Source: Tetragonia tetragonoides
Lineage: Eukaryota > Streptophyta > Magnoliopsida > Caryophyllales > Aizoaceae
Reading direction: 5' to 3'
Assembly: GCA_038025085.1 (NCBI GenBank)
Contig: CM076154.1
Location: 24,480,501 to 24,544,500, forward strand
Length of the DNA stretch: 64,000 bases
Shown here: in pieces, positions 13,901 to 24,840 of the stretch
Layout of the letters: each line of letters opens with the position of its first letter
Position numbering within the stretch: the first letter of the stretch is position 1
Made by a program: the position numbers and the translations under genes
Notes under the pieces: generated by a model
What the model was told of the DNA's origin: nothing
Databases searched by the model: none
Seen by the model: only the letters and a program-made list of their open reading frames with translations

Positions 13901-14722
13901 ATTTACGCGTTTTAACAGCTCTTACATCTAGGATGAAAGAGATTGAGTTCTTTTGTGTTGTATATTAAGAGAAAGCACCCAAATGCTTTGTTTGCATTCA
14001 TTTGAGGAGAAACTACACCAAGGATGTTTAGGAGTACAAACAAGCTTTAACTCCACCTTTTGAATGCATTTACGCGTTTTAACAGCTCTTATATCTAGGG
14101 TGAAAGAGATTGAGTTCTTTTGTGTTGTATTTTCAGAGAAAGCACCCAAAAGATTTGTTTGCATTCATTGGAGTGAGAAACTACACCAAGGATGTTTACA
14201 AGAGATTTTAAAACGTGTTTACAAGTACATACTTAATACTTGTGTTGTATATTAAGAGAACGCACCCAAATGCTTTGTTTGCATTCATTGGAGTGAGAAA
14301 CTACACCAAGGATGCTTACAAGTACAAACAAGCTTCAACTAACGCTTTTGAATGTAGTTACGCGTTTTAACAGCTCTTACGACTAGGGTGAAAGAGATTG
14401 AGTTCTTTTCTGTTGTATATTAAGAGAAAGCAACCAAAAGCTTTGTTTGCATTCATTTGAGTGAGAAACTACATTAAGGATGTTTACAAGTACAAACAAG
14501 CTTCAACTCCACCTTTTGAATGCATTTACGCGTTTGAACGGGCTCTTACATCTAGGGTGAAAGAGATTGAGTTCTTTTGTGTTGTATATTAAGAAAAATC
14601 ACCCAAATGCTTTGTTTGCATTCATTTGAGGAGAAACTAGACCAAGGATGTTTGCTAGAACAAACAAGCTTTAACTCCACCTTTTGAATGCATTTACGCG
14701 TTTTAACAGCTCTTACATCTAG
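10931..14722 (-). repeat. Two tandem copies of a 1,896-bp higher-order unit
   Basis: Copies are 10931-12826 and 12827-14722. The marker GATGAAAGAGATTGAG is at 10931 and 12827. An odd truncated monomer (GAGATTAACTACACC) is at about 11776 and 13672, and a deletion monomer (TACAAGAGATTTTAAAACG) at about 12300 and 14196. Translations of 12032-12268 and 13928-14164 are identical, so divergence is very low. 1,896 is about 11.3 monomers, reflecting internal truncations. The phase of the boundary is arbitrary within about 50 bp. Confidence 0.9.
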
Positions 14723-15528
14723 GGTGAAAGAGACAGAGTTCTTTTGTGTAGTATATTAAGAGAAAGCACCCAAATGTTTTGTATGTATTCATTTGAGTGA
14801 GAAACTCCACCAAGGATGTTTACAAGTACAAACAAGCTTTAACTCCACCTTTTGAATGCATTTACGCGTTTTAACAGCTCTTACGACTAGGGTGAAAGAG
14901 ATTGAGTTGTTTTGTGTTGTATTTTCAGAGAAAGCACCCAAAAGCTTTGTTTGCATTCATTGGAGTGAGTAACTACACCAAGGATGTTTACACGTACAAA
15001 CAAGCTTCAACTAACGCTTTTGAATGTATTTACGCGTTTTAACAGCTCTTACGACTAGGGTGAAAGAGATTGAGTTCTTTTCCGTTGTATATTAAGAGAA
15101 AGCAACCAAAAGCTTTGTTTGAATTCATTTGAGTGAGAAACTACATTAAGGATGTTTACAAGTACAAACAAGCTTCAACTCCATCTTTTGAATACATTTA
15201 CGCATTTTAACAGCTCTTACAACTAGGGTGAAAGACATTGAGTTCTTTTGTGTTGTATATGAAGAGAAAACACCCAAATGCTTTGTTTGCATTCATTTGA
15301 GTGAGAAACTACACCAAGGATGTTTACAAGCACAAACAAGGTTTAACTCGACCATTTGAATGCATTTACGCGTTTTAACAGCTCTTACGACTAGGGTGAA
15401 AGAGATTGAGTTCTTTTGTGTTGTATTTTCAGAGAAAGCACCCAAAAGCTTTGTTTGCATTCATTGGAGTGAGTAACTACACCAAGGATGTTTACAAGTA
15501 CAAACAAGCTTCAACTAACGCTATTGAA

Positions 15529-17880
15529 TGTATTTACGCGTTTTAACAGCTCTTACGACTAGGGTGAAAGAGATTGAGTTCTTTTCCGTTGTATATTAAG
15601 AGAAAGCAACCAAAAGCTTTGTTTGCATTCATTTGAGTGAGAAACTACATTAAGGATGTTTACGAGTAGAAACAAGCTTCAACTCCATCTTTTGAATGCA
15701 TTTACGCATTTTAACAGCTCTTACAACTAGGGTGAAAGACATTGAGTTCTTTTGTGTTGTATATGAAGAGAAAGCACCCAAATGCTTTGTTTGCATTCAT
15801 TGGAGTGAAAAACTACACCAAGGATGTTTACAAGCACAAACAAGGTTTAACTCGACCATTTGAATGCATTTACGCATTTTAACAGCTCTTACAACTAGGG
15901 TGAAAAAGATTGAGTTCTTTTGTGTTGTATATTAAGAGAAAGCACCCAAATGCTTTGTTTGCATTCATTTGAGTGAGAAACTTAACCAAGGATGTTTACA
16001 AGTACAAACAAGCTTCAACTGAAGCTTTTGAATGCATTTACGGGTTTCAAAAGCTCATATTACTAGGGTGAAAAAGATTGAGTTCTTTTGTGTTGTATTT
16101 TCAGAGAAAGCACCCAAAAGCTTTGTTTGCATTCATTGGAGTGAGAAACTACACCAAGAATGTTTACAAGTACAAACAAGCTTTAACTCAACCTTTTGAA
16201 TGCATTTACGCGTTTTAAAAGCTCATATGACTAGGGTGAAAGAGATTGAGGTCTTTTGTGTTGTTTATTAAGAGAAAGCACCCAAATGCTTTGTTTGCAT
16301 TCATTTGAGTGAGAAACTACACCAAGGATGTTTACAAGTACAAACAAACTTTAACTCCACCTTTTGAATGCATTTACACGTTTTAACAGCTCTTACGATT
16401 AGGGTGAAAGAGATTGAGTTCTTTTGTGTTGTATATTAAGAGAAGTCACCCAAATGCTTTGTTTGTATTCATTTGAGTGAGAAACTACCTCAAGGATGTT
16501 TACAAGTACAAACAAGCTTCAACTCCACCTTTTGAATGCATTTTTGCATTTTAACAGCTCTAACAACTACGGTGAAAGAGATTGAGTTCTTTTGTGTTAT
16601 ATATTAAGAGAAAGCACCCAAATGCTTTGTTTGCATTCATTTGAGTGAGAAACTACACCAAGGATGTTTACAAGCACAAACAAGCTTTAACTCCACCTTT
16701 TGAATGTATTTACGCGTTTTAACAGCTCTTACGACTAGGGTGAAAGAGATTGAGTTCTTTTCCGTTGTATATTAAGAGAAAGCAACCAAAAGCTTTGTTT
16801 GCATTCATTTGAGTGAGAAACTACATTAAGGATGTTTACGAGTAGAAACAAGCTTCAACTCCATCTTTTGAATGCATTTACGCATTTTAACAGCTCTTAC
16901 AACTAGGGTGAAAGACATTGAGTTCTTTTGTGTTGTATATGAAGAGAAAGCACCCAAATGCTTTGTTTGCATTCATTGGAGTGAAAAACTACACCAAGGA
17001 TGTTTACAAGCACAAACAAGGTTTAACTCGACCATTTGAATGCATTTACGCATTTTAACAGCTCTTACAACTAGGGTGAAAAAGATTGAGTTCTTTTGTG
17101 TTGTATATTAAGAGAAAGCACCCAAATGCTTTGTTTGCATTCATTTGAGTGAGAAACTTAACCAAGGATGTTTACAAGTACAAACAAGCTTCAACTGAAG
17201 CTTTTGAATGCATTTACGGGTTTCAAAAGCTCATATTACTAGGGTGAAAAAGATTGAGTTCTTTTGTGTTGTATTTTCAGAGAAAGCACCCAAAAGCTTT
17301 GTTTGCATTCATTGGAGTGAGAAACTACACCAAGAATGTTTACAAGTACAAACAAGCTTCAACTCAACCTTTTGAATGCATTTACGCGTTTTAAAAGCTC
17401 ATATGACTAGGGTGAAAGAGATTGAGGTCTTTTGTGTTGTTTATTAAGAGAAAGCACCCAAATGCTTTGTTTGCATTCATTTGAGTGAGAAACTACACCA
17501 AGGATGTTTACAAGTACAAACAAACTTTAACTCCACCTTTTGAATGCATTTACACGTTTTAACAGCTCTTACGATTAGGGTGAAAGAGATTGAGTTCTTT
17601 TGTGTTGTATATTAAGAGAAGTCACCCAAATGCTTTGTTTGCATTCATTTGAGTGAGAAACTACCTCAAGGATGTTTACAAGTACAAACAAGCTTCAACT
17701 CCACCTTTTGAATGCATTTTCGCATTTTAACAGCTCTAACAACTACGGTGAAAGAGATTGAGTTCTTTTGTGTTATATATTAAGAGAAAGCACCCAAATG
17801 CTTTGTTTGCATTCATTTGAGTGAGAAACTACACCAAGGATGTTTACAAGCACAAACAAGCTTTAACTCCACCTTTTGAA
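15529..17880 (-). repeat. Two tandem copies of a 1,176-bp heptamer
   Basis: GACATTGAGTTC occurs at 15738 and 16914, an offset of 1,176 bp, exactly seven 168-bp monomers. I saw only a few differences between the copies (for example CTTTAACTCAACC near 16183 against CTTCAACTCAACC near 17359). The unit is monomer-phased, unlike the 1,896-bp repeat. Confidence 0.88.
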
Positions 17881-19212
17881 TGCATTTACGCATTTTAACA
17901 GCTCTTACAACTAGGGTGAAAGAGAGTGAGTTCTTTTGTGTTGTATATTAAGAGAAATCACCCAAATGGTTTGTTTCCATTCATTTGAGTGAGAAACTAC
18001 ACCAAGGAAGTTTACAAGTACAAACAAGTTTCAACTCAAGCTTTTGAATGCATTTACGCGTTTTAACAGCTCTTACGACTAGTCGAAAAGAGATTCAGTT
18101 CTTTTGTGTTGTATATTAAGAAAAAGCTCGCAAATGCTTTGTTTACATTTATTTGAGTGTGAAACTACCCCAAGGATGTTTACAACTACAAACAAGCTTG
18201 AACTCAAGCTTTTGAATGCATTTAAGCATTTTAAAAGCTCATACGACAAGGGTGAAAGAGATTGAGTTCTTTTGTGTTGTATTTTAAGAGATCGCACCCA
18301 AATGCTTTGTTTGCATTAATTTGAGTGAAAAACTACACCAAGGATGTTTACAAGTACAAACAAGCTTTAACTCCACCTCTTTAATGCATTTACGCGTTTT
18401 AACAGCTCTTACATCTAGGGTGAAAGAGATTGAGTTCTTTTGTGTTGTATATTAAGAGAAAGCACCCAAATGCTTTGTTTGCATTCATTTGAGGTGAAAC
18501 TACACCAAGGATGTTTACAAGTACAAACAAGCTTTAACTCCACCTTTCGAATGCATTTACGCGTTTTAACAGCTCTTACATCTAGGGTGAAAGAGATTAA
18601 CTTAACCAAGGATGTTTACAAGTAGAGAAAAGCTTCAACACAAGCTTTTGAAAGGAATTAGGGGTTATAAAACCTCATACGACTAGGGTGAAAGAGATTG
18701 AGGTCTTTTGTGTTTTATATTAAGAGAAAGCACCCAAATGCTTTCTTTGCATTAATTTTAGTGAAAAACTACACCAAGGATGTTTACAAGTACAAACAAG
18801 CTTTAACACCACCTTTTGAATGCATTTACACGGTTTGACAGCTCTTACATCTAGGGTGAAAGAGATTGAGTTCTTTTGTGCTGTATATTAAGAGAAAGCA
18901 CCCAAATGTTTTGTATGCATTCATTTGAGTGAGAAACTACACCAATGATGTTTACAAGTACAAACAAGCTTTAACTCCACTTTTTGAATGCATTTACGCG
19001 TTTTAACAGCTCTTACGGCTAGGGTGAAAGAGATTGAGTTCTTTTGTGTTGTATTTACAGAGAACGCACCCAAATGTTTTCTTTGCATTCATTTGAGTGA
19101 GAAACTACACCAAAGATGTTTACAAGTACCAACAAGGTTCAACTTAAGCTTTTGAATGCATATACGCGTTTTAAAACCTCATACGACTAGGGTGAAAGAG
19201 ATTGAGTTCTTT

Positions 19213-20084
19213 TGATGCGTTGGTGGTGCATTAACATCAGATCATCAAGAGACTAGATTTAGTGTCATTGCAATGATCTTGGCAAATGGGACACTCTCAA
19301 GATAAGTGATGATATTTCTGGTTCTAAAGGCATTACTGTCCTTTTGGCCACCTAATCTTGATGATTAGTCCGTACAACTTAATTAGTCCGTACAAATAAA
19401 TATTTGTGATTATTGTTAATTATAGTGCACCCTGCATGTAGTTAGCATAATTAACAAATGTAATTAGTTGTTATTTGAATTCCCTAAGTAGTTGCTGAAT
19501 GAGGAGAGTCTAAAAGCAAATGGGATGGATAAGGATGAAGCTTGAGGCTCCTCTTACAGCTCACCCACGTTTGTCCTTGTGCAAGGACAAGCAACAGCTG
19601 TCAAGTGGTCCAAATGGGAAGGAAATACGCTCCAAATTGTACTGCACGTATTTGGCTCATTTCTGGGCAAAATACTGAAGTTTCATTTTGCTTGGGCACT
19701 ACTCTTGGACAGCTCACCCTTTCTAGAGTATTCTTAGGTTATTAGGGCACATTTGTGACCCCTATAAATATGTAAGAACAGCTGATGTAAAAGGTACTGG
19801 ATGATGAATGAAAATATGAAATGGCTGCTGCCTTTTGCTTACAAACCTTGTTGTTCTTTATAATGTCCTTAGGGATATTTGGTGAAACAAGTAGTATCCT
19901 TTAGCCTTGACATGGTGGTTAAATCCTTTATAGTCCTGGTGGTGGTGCTATCTATCCTCCCTCTTCTTATTTTTCGTTTCATTTACTTTGTTTTCAATCT
20001 TTATAATCACAAAACAAACAAAATATTATCAAAACACCCATTGTTCGAAAACGAGCTAAAACCTTCAGTTTTGCTAACGTATCA
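19213..20084. mobile_element. Solo LTR of an LTR retrotransposon, 872 bp
   Basis: An unrelated 872-bp sequence splits an R-oriented monomer. It begins TGATGCG and ends CGTATCA, an imperfect terminal inverted repeat with the TG...CA ends of LTRs. It is flanked by a 5-bp direct repeat TCTTT (19208-19212 and 20085-20089); removing the insert and one TCTTT restores the usual GAGTTCTTTTGTGTTG. A TATAAATA lies at 19763-19770. No internal region or second LTR is present, so it is read as a solo LTR from LTR-LTR recombination. The sequence does not match the LTRs at 29623 or 61563 beyond the termini, so the family is not assigned. Short open frames inside it have no recognisable domains. Confidence 0.85.
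19763..19770 (+). promoter_or_regulatory. TATA box of the solo LTR
   Basis: TATAAATA preceded by CCCC, in the middle of the LTR where the U3/R promoter is expected. This suggests the LTR reads on the plus strand. Confidence 0.55.
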
Positions 20085-23000
20085 TCTTTTGTGTTGTATT
20101 TTCAGAGAAAGCACCCAAAAGCTTTGTTTGCATTCATTGAAGTGAGAAACTACACCAAGGATATTTACAAGTACAAACAAGCTTCAACTAACGCTTTTGA
20201 ATGTATTTACGCGTTTTAACAGCTCTTACGACTAGGGTGAAAGAGATTGAGTTCTTTTCTGTTGTATATTAAGAGAAAGCAACCAAAAGCTTTGTTTGCA
20301 TTAATGTGATTGAGAAACTACATTAAGGATGTTTACAAGTACAAACAGGCTTCAACTCCACCTTTTGAATGCATTTACGCATTTTAACAGCTCTTACAAC
20401 TAGGGTGAAAGAGATTGAGTTCTTTTGTGTTGTATATGAAGAGAAAGCACCCAAATGCTTTGTTTGCATTCATTTGAGTGAGAAACTACACCAAGGATGT
20501 TTACAAGCACAAACAAGCTTTAACTCGACCATTTGAATGCATTTACGCATTTTAACAGCTCTTACAACTAGGGTGAAAAAGATTGAGTTCTTTTGTGTTG
20601 TATATTAAGAGAAAGCACCCAAATGCTTTGTTTGCATTCATTTGAGTGAGAAACTTAACCAAGGATGTTTACAAGTACCAACAAGGTTCAACTAAAGCTT
20701 TTGAATGCAGTTACGGGTTTTATAGCTCATATGACTATGGTGGAAAAGATTGAGTTCTTTTGTGTTGTATTTTCAGAGAAAGCACCCAAAAGCTTTGTTT
20801 GCATTCATTGGAGTGAGAAACTACACCAGGAATGTTTACAAGTACAAACAAGCTTTTTCAACTCAAGCTTTTGAATGCATTTACGCGTTTTAAAAGCTCC
20901 TATGACTAGGGTGAAAGAGATTGAGGTCTTTTGTGTTGTATATTAAGAGAAAGCACACAAATGCTTTATTTGCATTCATTTGATTGTGAATACATTCAAA
21001 ATTTTGAGTTGAAGCTTGTTTGTACTTGTATTCATTTGAGTGAGAAACTACACCAAGGATGTTTACAAGTACAAACAAGCTTTAACTCCACCTTTTGAAT
21101 GCATTTACGTGTTTTAACAGCTCTTACATCTAGGGTGAAAGAGATTGACTTCTGTTGTGTTGTATATTAAGAGAAATCACCCAAATGGTTTGTTTGCATT
21201 CATTTGAGTGAAAAACTACACAGAGGATGTTTACAAGTATAAACAAGTTTCAAGTCAAGCTTTTGAATGCATTTACGCGTTTTAACACCTCTTACGACTA
21301 GGCGAAAAGAGATTGAGTTCTTTTGTGTTGTATATTAAGAAAAAGCTCGCAAATGCTTTGTTTACATTCATTTGATTGTGAAACTACCCCAAGGATGTTT
21401 ACAACTACAAACAAGCTTGAACTCAAACTTTTGAATGCATTTAAGCGTTTTAAAAGCTCATACGACAAGGGTGAAAGAGATTGAGTTCTTTTGTGTTGTA
21501 TTTTAAGAGAACGCACCCAAATGCTTTGTTTGCATTCGTGTTTGAGTGAGAAACTTTACCAAGGATGTTTACAAGTACAAACAAGCTTCAACTCAAGCTT
21601 TTGAATGCATTTACGGGTTTTAAAAGCTCATATGACTAGGGTGAAAGAGATTGAGTTCTTGGGTGTTGTATATTAAGAGAAAGCACCCAAATGCTTTGTT
21701 TGCATTCATTTGTGTGAGAAACTACACCAAGGATGTTTACAAGCACAAACAAGCTTTAACTCCACCTTTTGAATGCATTTACGTGTTTTAACAGCTCTTA
21801 CATCTAGGGTGAAAGAGATTGAGTTCTTTTGTGTTGTATATTAAGAGAAATCACCCAAATGGTTTGTTTGCATTCATTTGAGGGAGAAACTACACCAAGG
21901 ATGTTTACAAGTACAAACAAGCTTCAACTCAAGATTTTGAATGCATTTACGCGTTTTAACAGCTCTTACGATTAGGGTGAAAGAGATTTGAGGTCTTTTG
22001 TGTTGTGTATATTTAGAGAAAGCACCCAAATGCTTTGTTTGCATTCATTTGAGTGAGAAACTACAACCAAGGATGTTTACAAGTACAAACAAGCTTTAAC
22101 TCCACCTTTTGAATGCATTTACGCGTTTTAACAGCTCTTACATCTAGGGTGAAAGAGATTGAGGTCTTTTGTGTTGTATATTAAGAGAAATCACACAAAT
22201 GCTTTGTTTCCATTCATTTGAGTTGAAACATGTTTGTACTTGTAAAAATTTTGAGTATGAAACTACACCTTGAATGTTTTAAATGTACAAACATCCTTCA
22301 ACTCAAGCTTTTGAATGCATTTACGCGTTTAAAACCTCATACGACTAGGGTGAAAGAGATTGAGGTCTTTTGTGTTGTATATTAAGAGAAAGCACCCAAA
22401 TGCTTTGCTTGCATTCATTTCAGTGAGAAACTACACCAAGAATGTTTAAAAGTACAAACAAGCTTCAACTCAAGCTTTTGAATGCATTTAAGCGTTTTAA
22501 AAGCTCATATGACTAGGGTGAAAAAGATTGAGTTCTTTTGTGTTGTACATTAAGAGAACGCACCCAAATGCTTTGTTTGCATTCATTTGAGTGAGAAACT
22601 TAACCAAGGATGTTTACAAGTGCCAACAAGCTTCAGTTTAAGCTTTTGAATGCATATATGCGTTTTAAAACCTCATACGACTAGGGTGAAAGAGATTGAG
22701 TTCTTTTTGTGTTGTATTTTCAAAGAAAGCACCCAAAAGCTTTGTTTGCATTCATTGGAGTGAGAAACTACACCAAGGATGTTTACAAGTACAAACAAGC
22801 TTCAACTCAAGCTTTTGAATGTATTTACGCGTTTTTAAAGCTCATATGACTAGGGTGAAAGAGATTGAGGTCTTTTGTGTTGTATATTAAGAGAAAGCAC
22901 CCAAATGCTTTGTTTGCATTCATTTGAGTGAGAAACTACACCAAGGATGTTAACAAGCACAAACAAGCTTTAACTCCACCTTTTGAATGCATTTACGCAT

Positions 23001-23990
23001 TTTAACAGGTCTTACAACTAGGGTGAAAGTAATTGAGTTCTTTTGTGTGGTATATAAAGAGAAAGCACCCAAATGCTTTGTTTGCATTCATTAGAGTGAG
23101 AAACTAGGTCATATGACTAGGGTGAAAAAGATTGAGTTCTTTTGTGTTGTATTTTAACAGAAAGCAACCAAAAGCTTTGTTTGCATTCATTTCAGTGGGA
23201 AACTACACCAAGAATGTTTACAAGTACAAACAAGCTTCAACTCAAGCTTTTGGAATGTATTTACGCGTTTTTAAAGCTCATATGACTAGGGTGAAAGAGA
23301 TTGAGGTCTTTTGTGTTGTACATTAAGAGAAAGCACCCAAATGCTTTGTTTGCATTCATTTGAGTGAGAAACTACACCAAGGATGTTTACAAGCACAAAC
23401 AAGCTTTAACTCCACCTTTTGAATGCATTTTCGCATTTTAACAGCTCTTACAACTAGGGTGAAAGTAATTGAGTTCTTTTGGGTGGTAGATAAAGAGAAA
23501 GCACCCAAATGCTTTGTTTGCATTCATTTGAGTGAGAAACTAGCTCATATGACTAGGGTGAAAAAGATTGAGTTCTTTTGTGTTGTATTTTAAGAGAAAG
23601 CAACCAAAAGCTTTGTTTGCATTCATTTCAGTGAGAAACTACACCAAGAATGTTTACAAGTACAAACAAGCTTCAACTCAAGCTTTTGAATGCATTTACG
23701 CGTTTTAAAAGCTCATACGAGTAGGGTGAAAGAGATTTGAGTTCTTTTGTGTTGTATATATTAAGAGAAAGCACTCAAATGGTTATTTGCATTCATTTGA
23801 GTGAGAAACTACACCAAGGATGTTTACAAGTACAAACAAGTTTCAACTCAAGCTTTTGAATGTATTTACGCGTTTTAACAGCTCTTACAACTAGGGTGAA
23901 AGAGATTGAGTTCTTTTCTGTTGTATATTAAGAGAAAGCACACAAATGCTTTATTTGCATTCATTTGATTGTGAATACATTCAAAATTTT
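20085..23990 (-). repeat. 168-bp satellite array, block R2
   Basis: Continuation of the R array after the solo LTR, about 23 monomers. It contains two short F-oriented scraps: 20987-21031 (ATTCAAAATTTTGAGTTGAAGC) and about 22219-22262, each splicing one orientation into the other within a monomer. The last part (22260-23985) is the left arm of a large inverted duplication with block F2. Confidence 0.93.
20987..21031 (+). repeat. Short F-oriented scrap inside block R2
   Basis: After GCATTCATTTGATTGTGAAT the sequence switches to F for about 45 bases, then returns to R at ATTCATTTGAGTGAG. The entry junction is nearly identical to the major R-to-F switch near 23967-23990, so both derive from one rearrangement event. 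Confidence 0.8.
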
Positions 23991-24840
23991 GAGTTAAAGC
24001 TTGTTTGTGCTTGTAAACATCCTTGGTGTAGTTTCTCCCTCAAATGAATGCAAACGAAGCATTTGGGTGCTTTCTCTTAATATACAACACAAAAGAACTC
24101 AATCTTTTTCACCATAGTCATATGAGCTTTTGAAACGAGTAAATGCATTCAAAAGCTTGAGTTAAAACGCGTAAATGCATTCAAAAGGTGGAGTTAAAGC
24201 TTGTTTGTACTTGTAAACATCCTTGGTGTAGTTTCTCACTCAAATGAATGTAAATAACCATTTGAGTGCTTTCTCTTAATATATACAACACAAAAGAACT
24301 CAAAACGCGTAAATGCATTCAAAAGCTTGAGTTGAAGCTTGTTTGTACTTGTAAACATTCTTGGTGTAGTTTCTCACTGAAATGAATGCAAACAAAGCTT
24401 TTGGTTGCTTTCTCTTAAAATACAACACAAAAGAACTCAATCTTTTTCACCCTACTCGTATGACGTTTTAAAACGCATATATGCATTCAAAAGCTTAAAC
24501 TGAAGCTTGTTGGTACTTGTAAACATCTTTGGTTAAGTTTCTCACTCAAATGAAAGCAAACAAAGGATTTGGGTGCGTTCTCTTAATATACAACACAAAA
24601 GACCTCAATCTTTTTCACCCTAGTCATAGGAGCTTTTAAAACGCGTAAATGCATTCAAAAGCTTGAGTTGAAGCTTGTTTGTACTTGTAAACATTCTTGG
24701 TGTAGTTTCTCACTGAAATGAATGCAAGCAAAGCATTTGGGTGCTTTCTCTTAATATACAACACAAAAGACCTCAATCTCTTTCACCCTAGTCGTATGAG
24801 GTTTTAAACGCGTAAATGCTTTCAAAAGCTTGAGTTGAAG
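22260..24840. repeat. Large inverted duplication around the R-to-F switch
   Basis: Rare markers left of the switch reappear as reverse complements on the right, in mirrored order. GCACTCAAATGGTTATTT at 23771-23788 pairs with 24252-24269. The unusual TATATATTAAGAG pairs with CTCTTAATATATA. TTGCTTGCATTCATTTCAG near 22404 pairs with the CTGAAATGAATGCAAGCAA near 24714. CGCGTTTAAAACCTC near 22324 pairs with GAGGTTTTAAACGCG near 24799. The left arm carries an extra tandem duplication (about 23100-23540), which shifts the apparent centre from near 24020 to near 23570. Confidence 0.75.

Larger units (their letters stand above)
7031..19212 (-). repeat. 168-bp satellite array, block R1
   Basis: About 72 monomers in the reverse orientation, recognised by CATTCATTTGAGTGAGAAAC, ACCAAGGATGTTTACAAGTA, TTTGAATGCATTTACGCG and CTAGGGTGAAAGAG. 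The flip is abrupt: F sequence ends at CACCCTACTCGT and R begins at ATTCCTTTGTTTGCATTC (7031). The same subtypes occur as in the F blocks, including the diverged AGCTCGCAAATGC / CAACTACAAACAAGC type (10190-10270, 18120-18200), so subtypes predate the inversion. The block is interrupted only by the solo LTR at its right end. Confidence 0.95.

Noticed and set aside
19879..20145. 88-residue frame with hydrophobic stretch in the solo LTR
   Set aside because: It crosses the LTR end into satellite, so cannot be a conserved small membrane protein; the hydrophobic run comes from T-rich LTR sequence.
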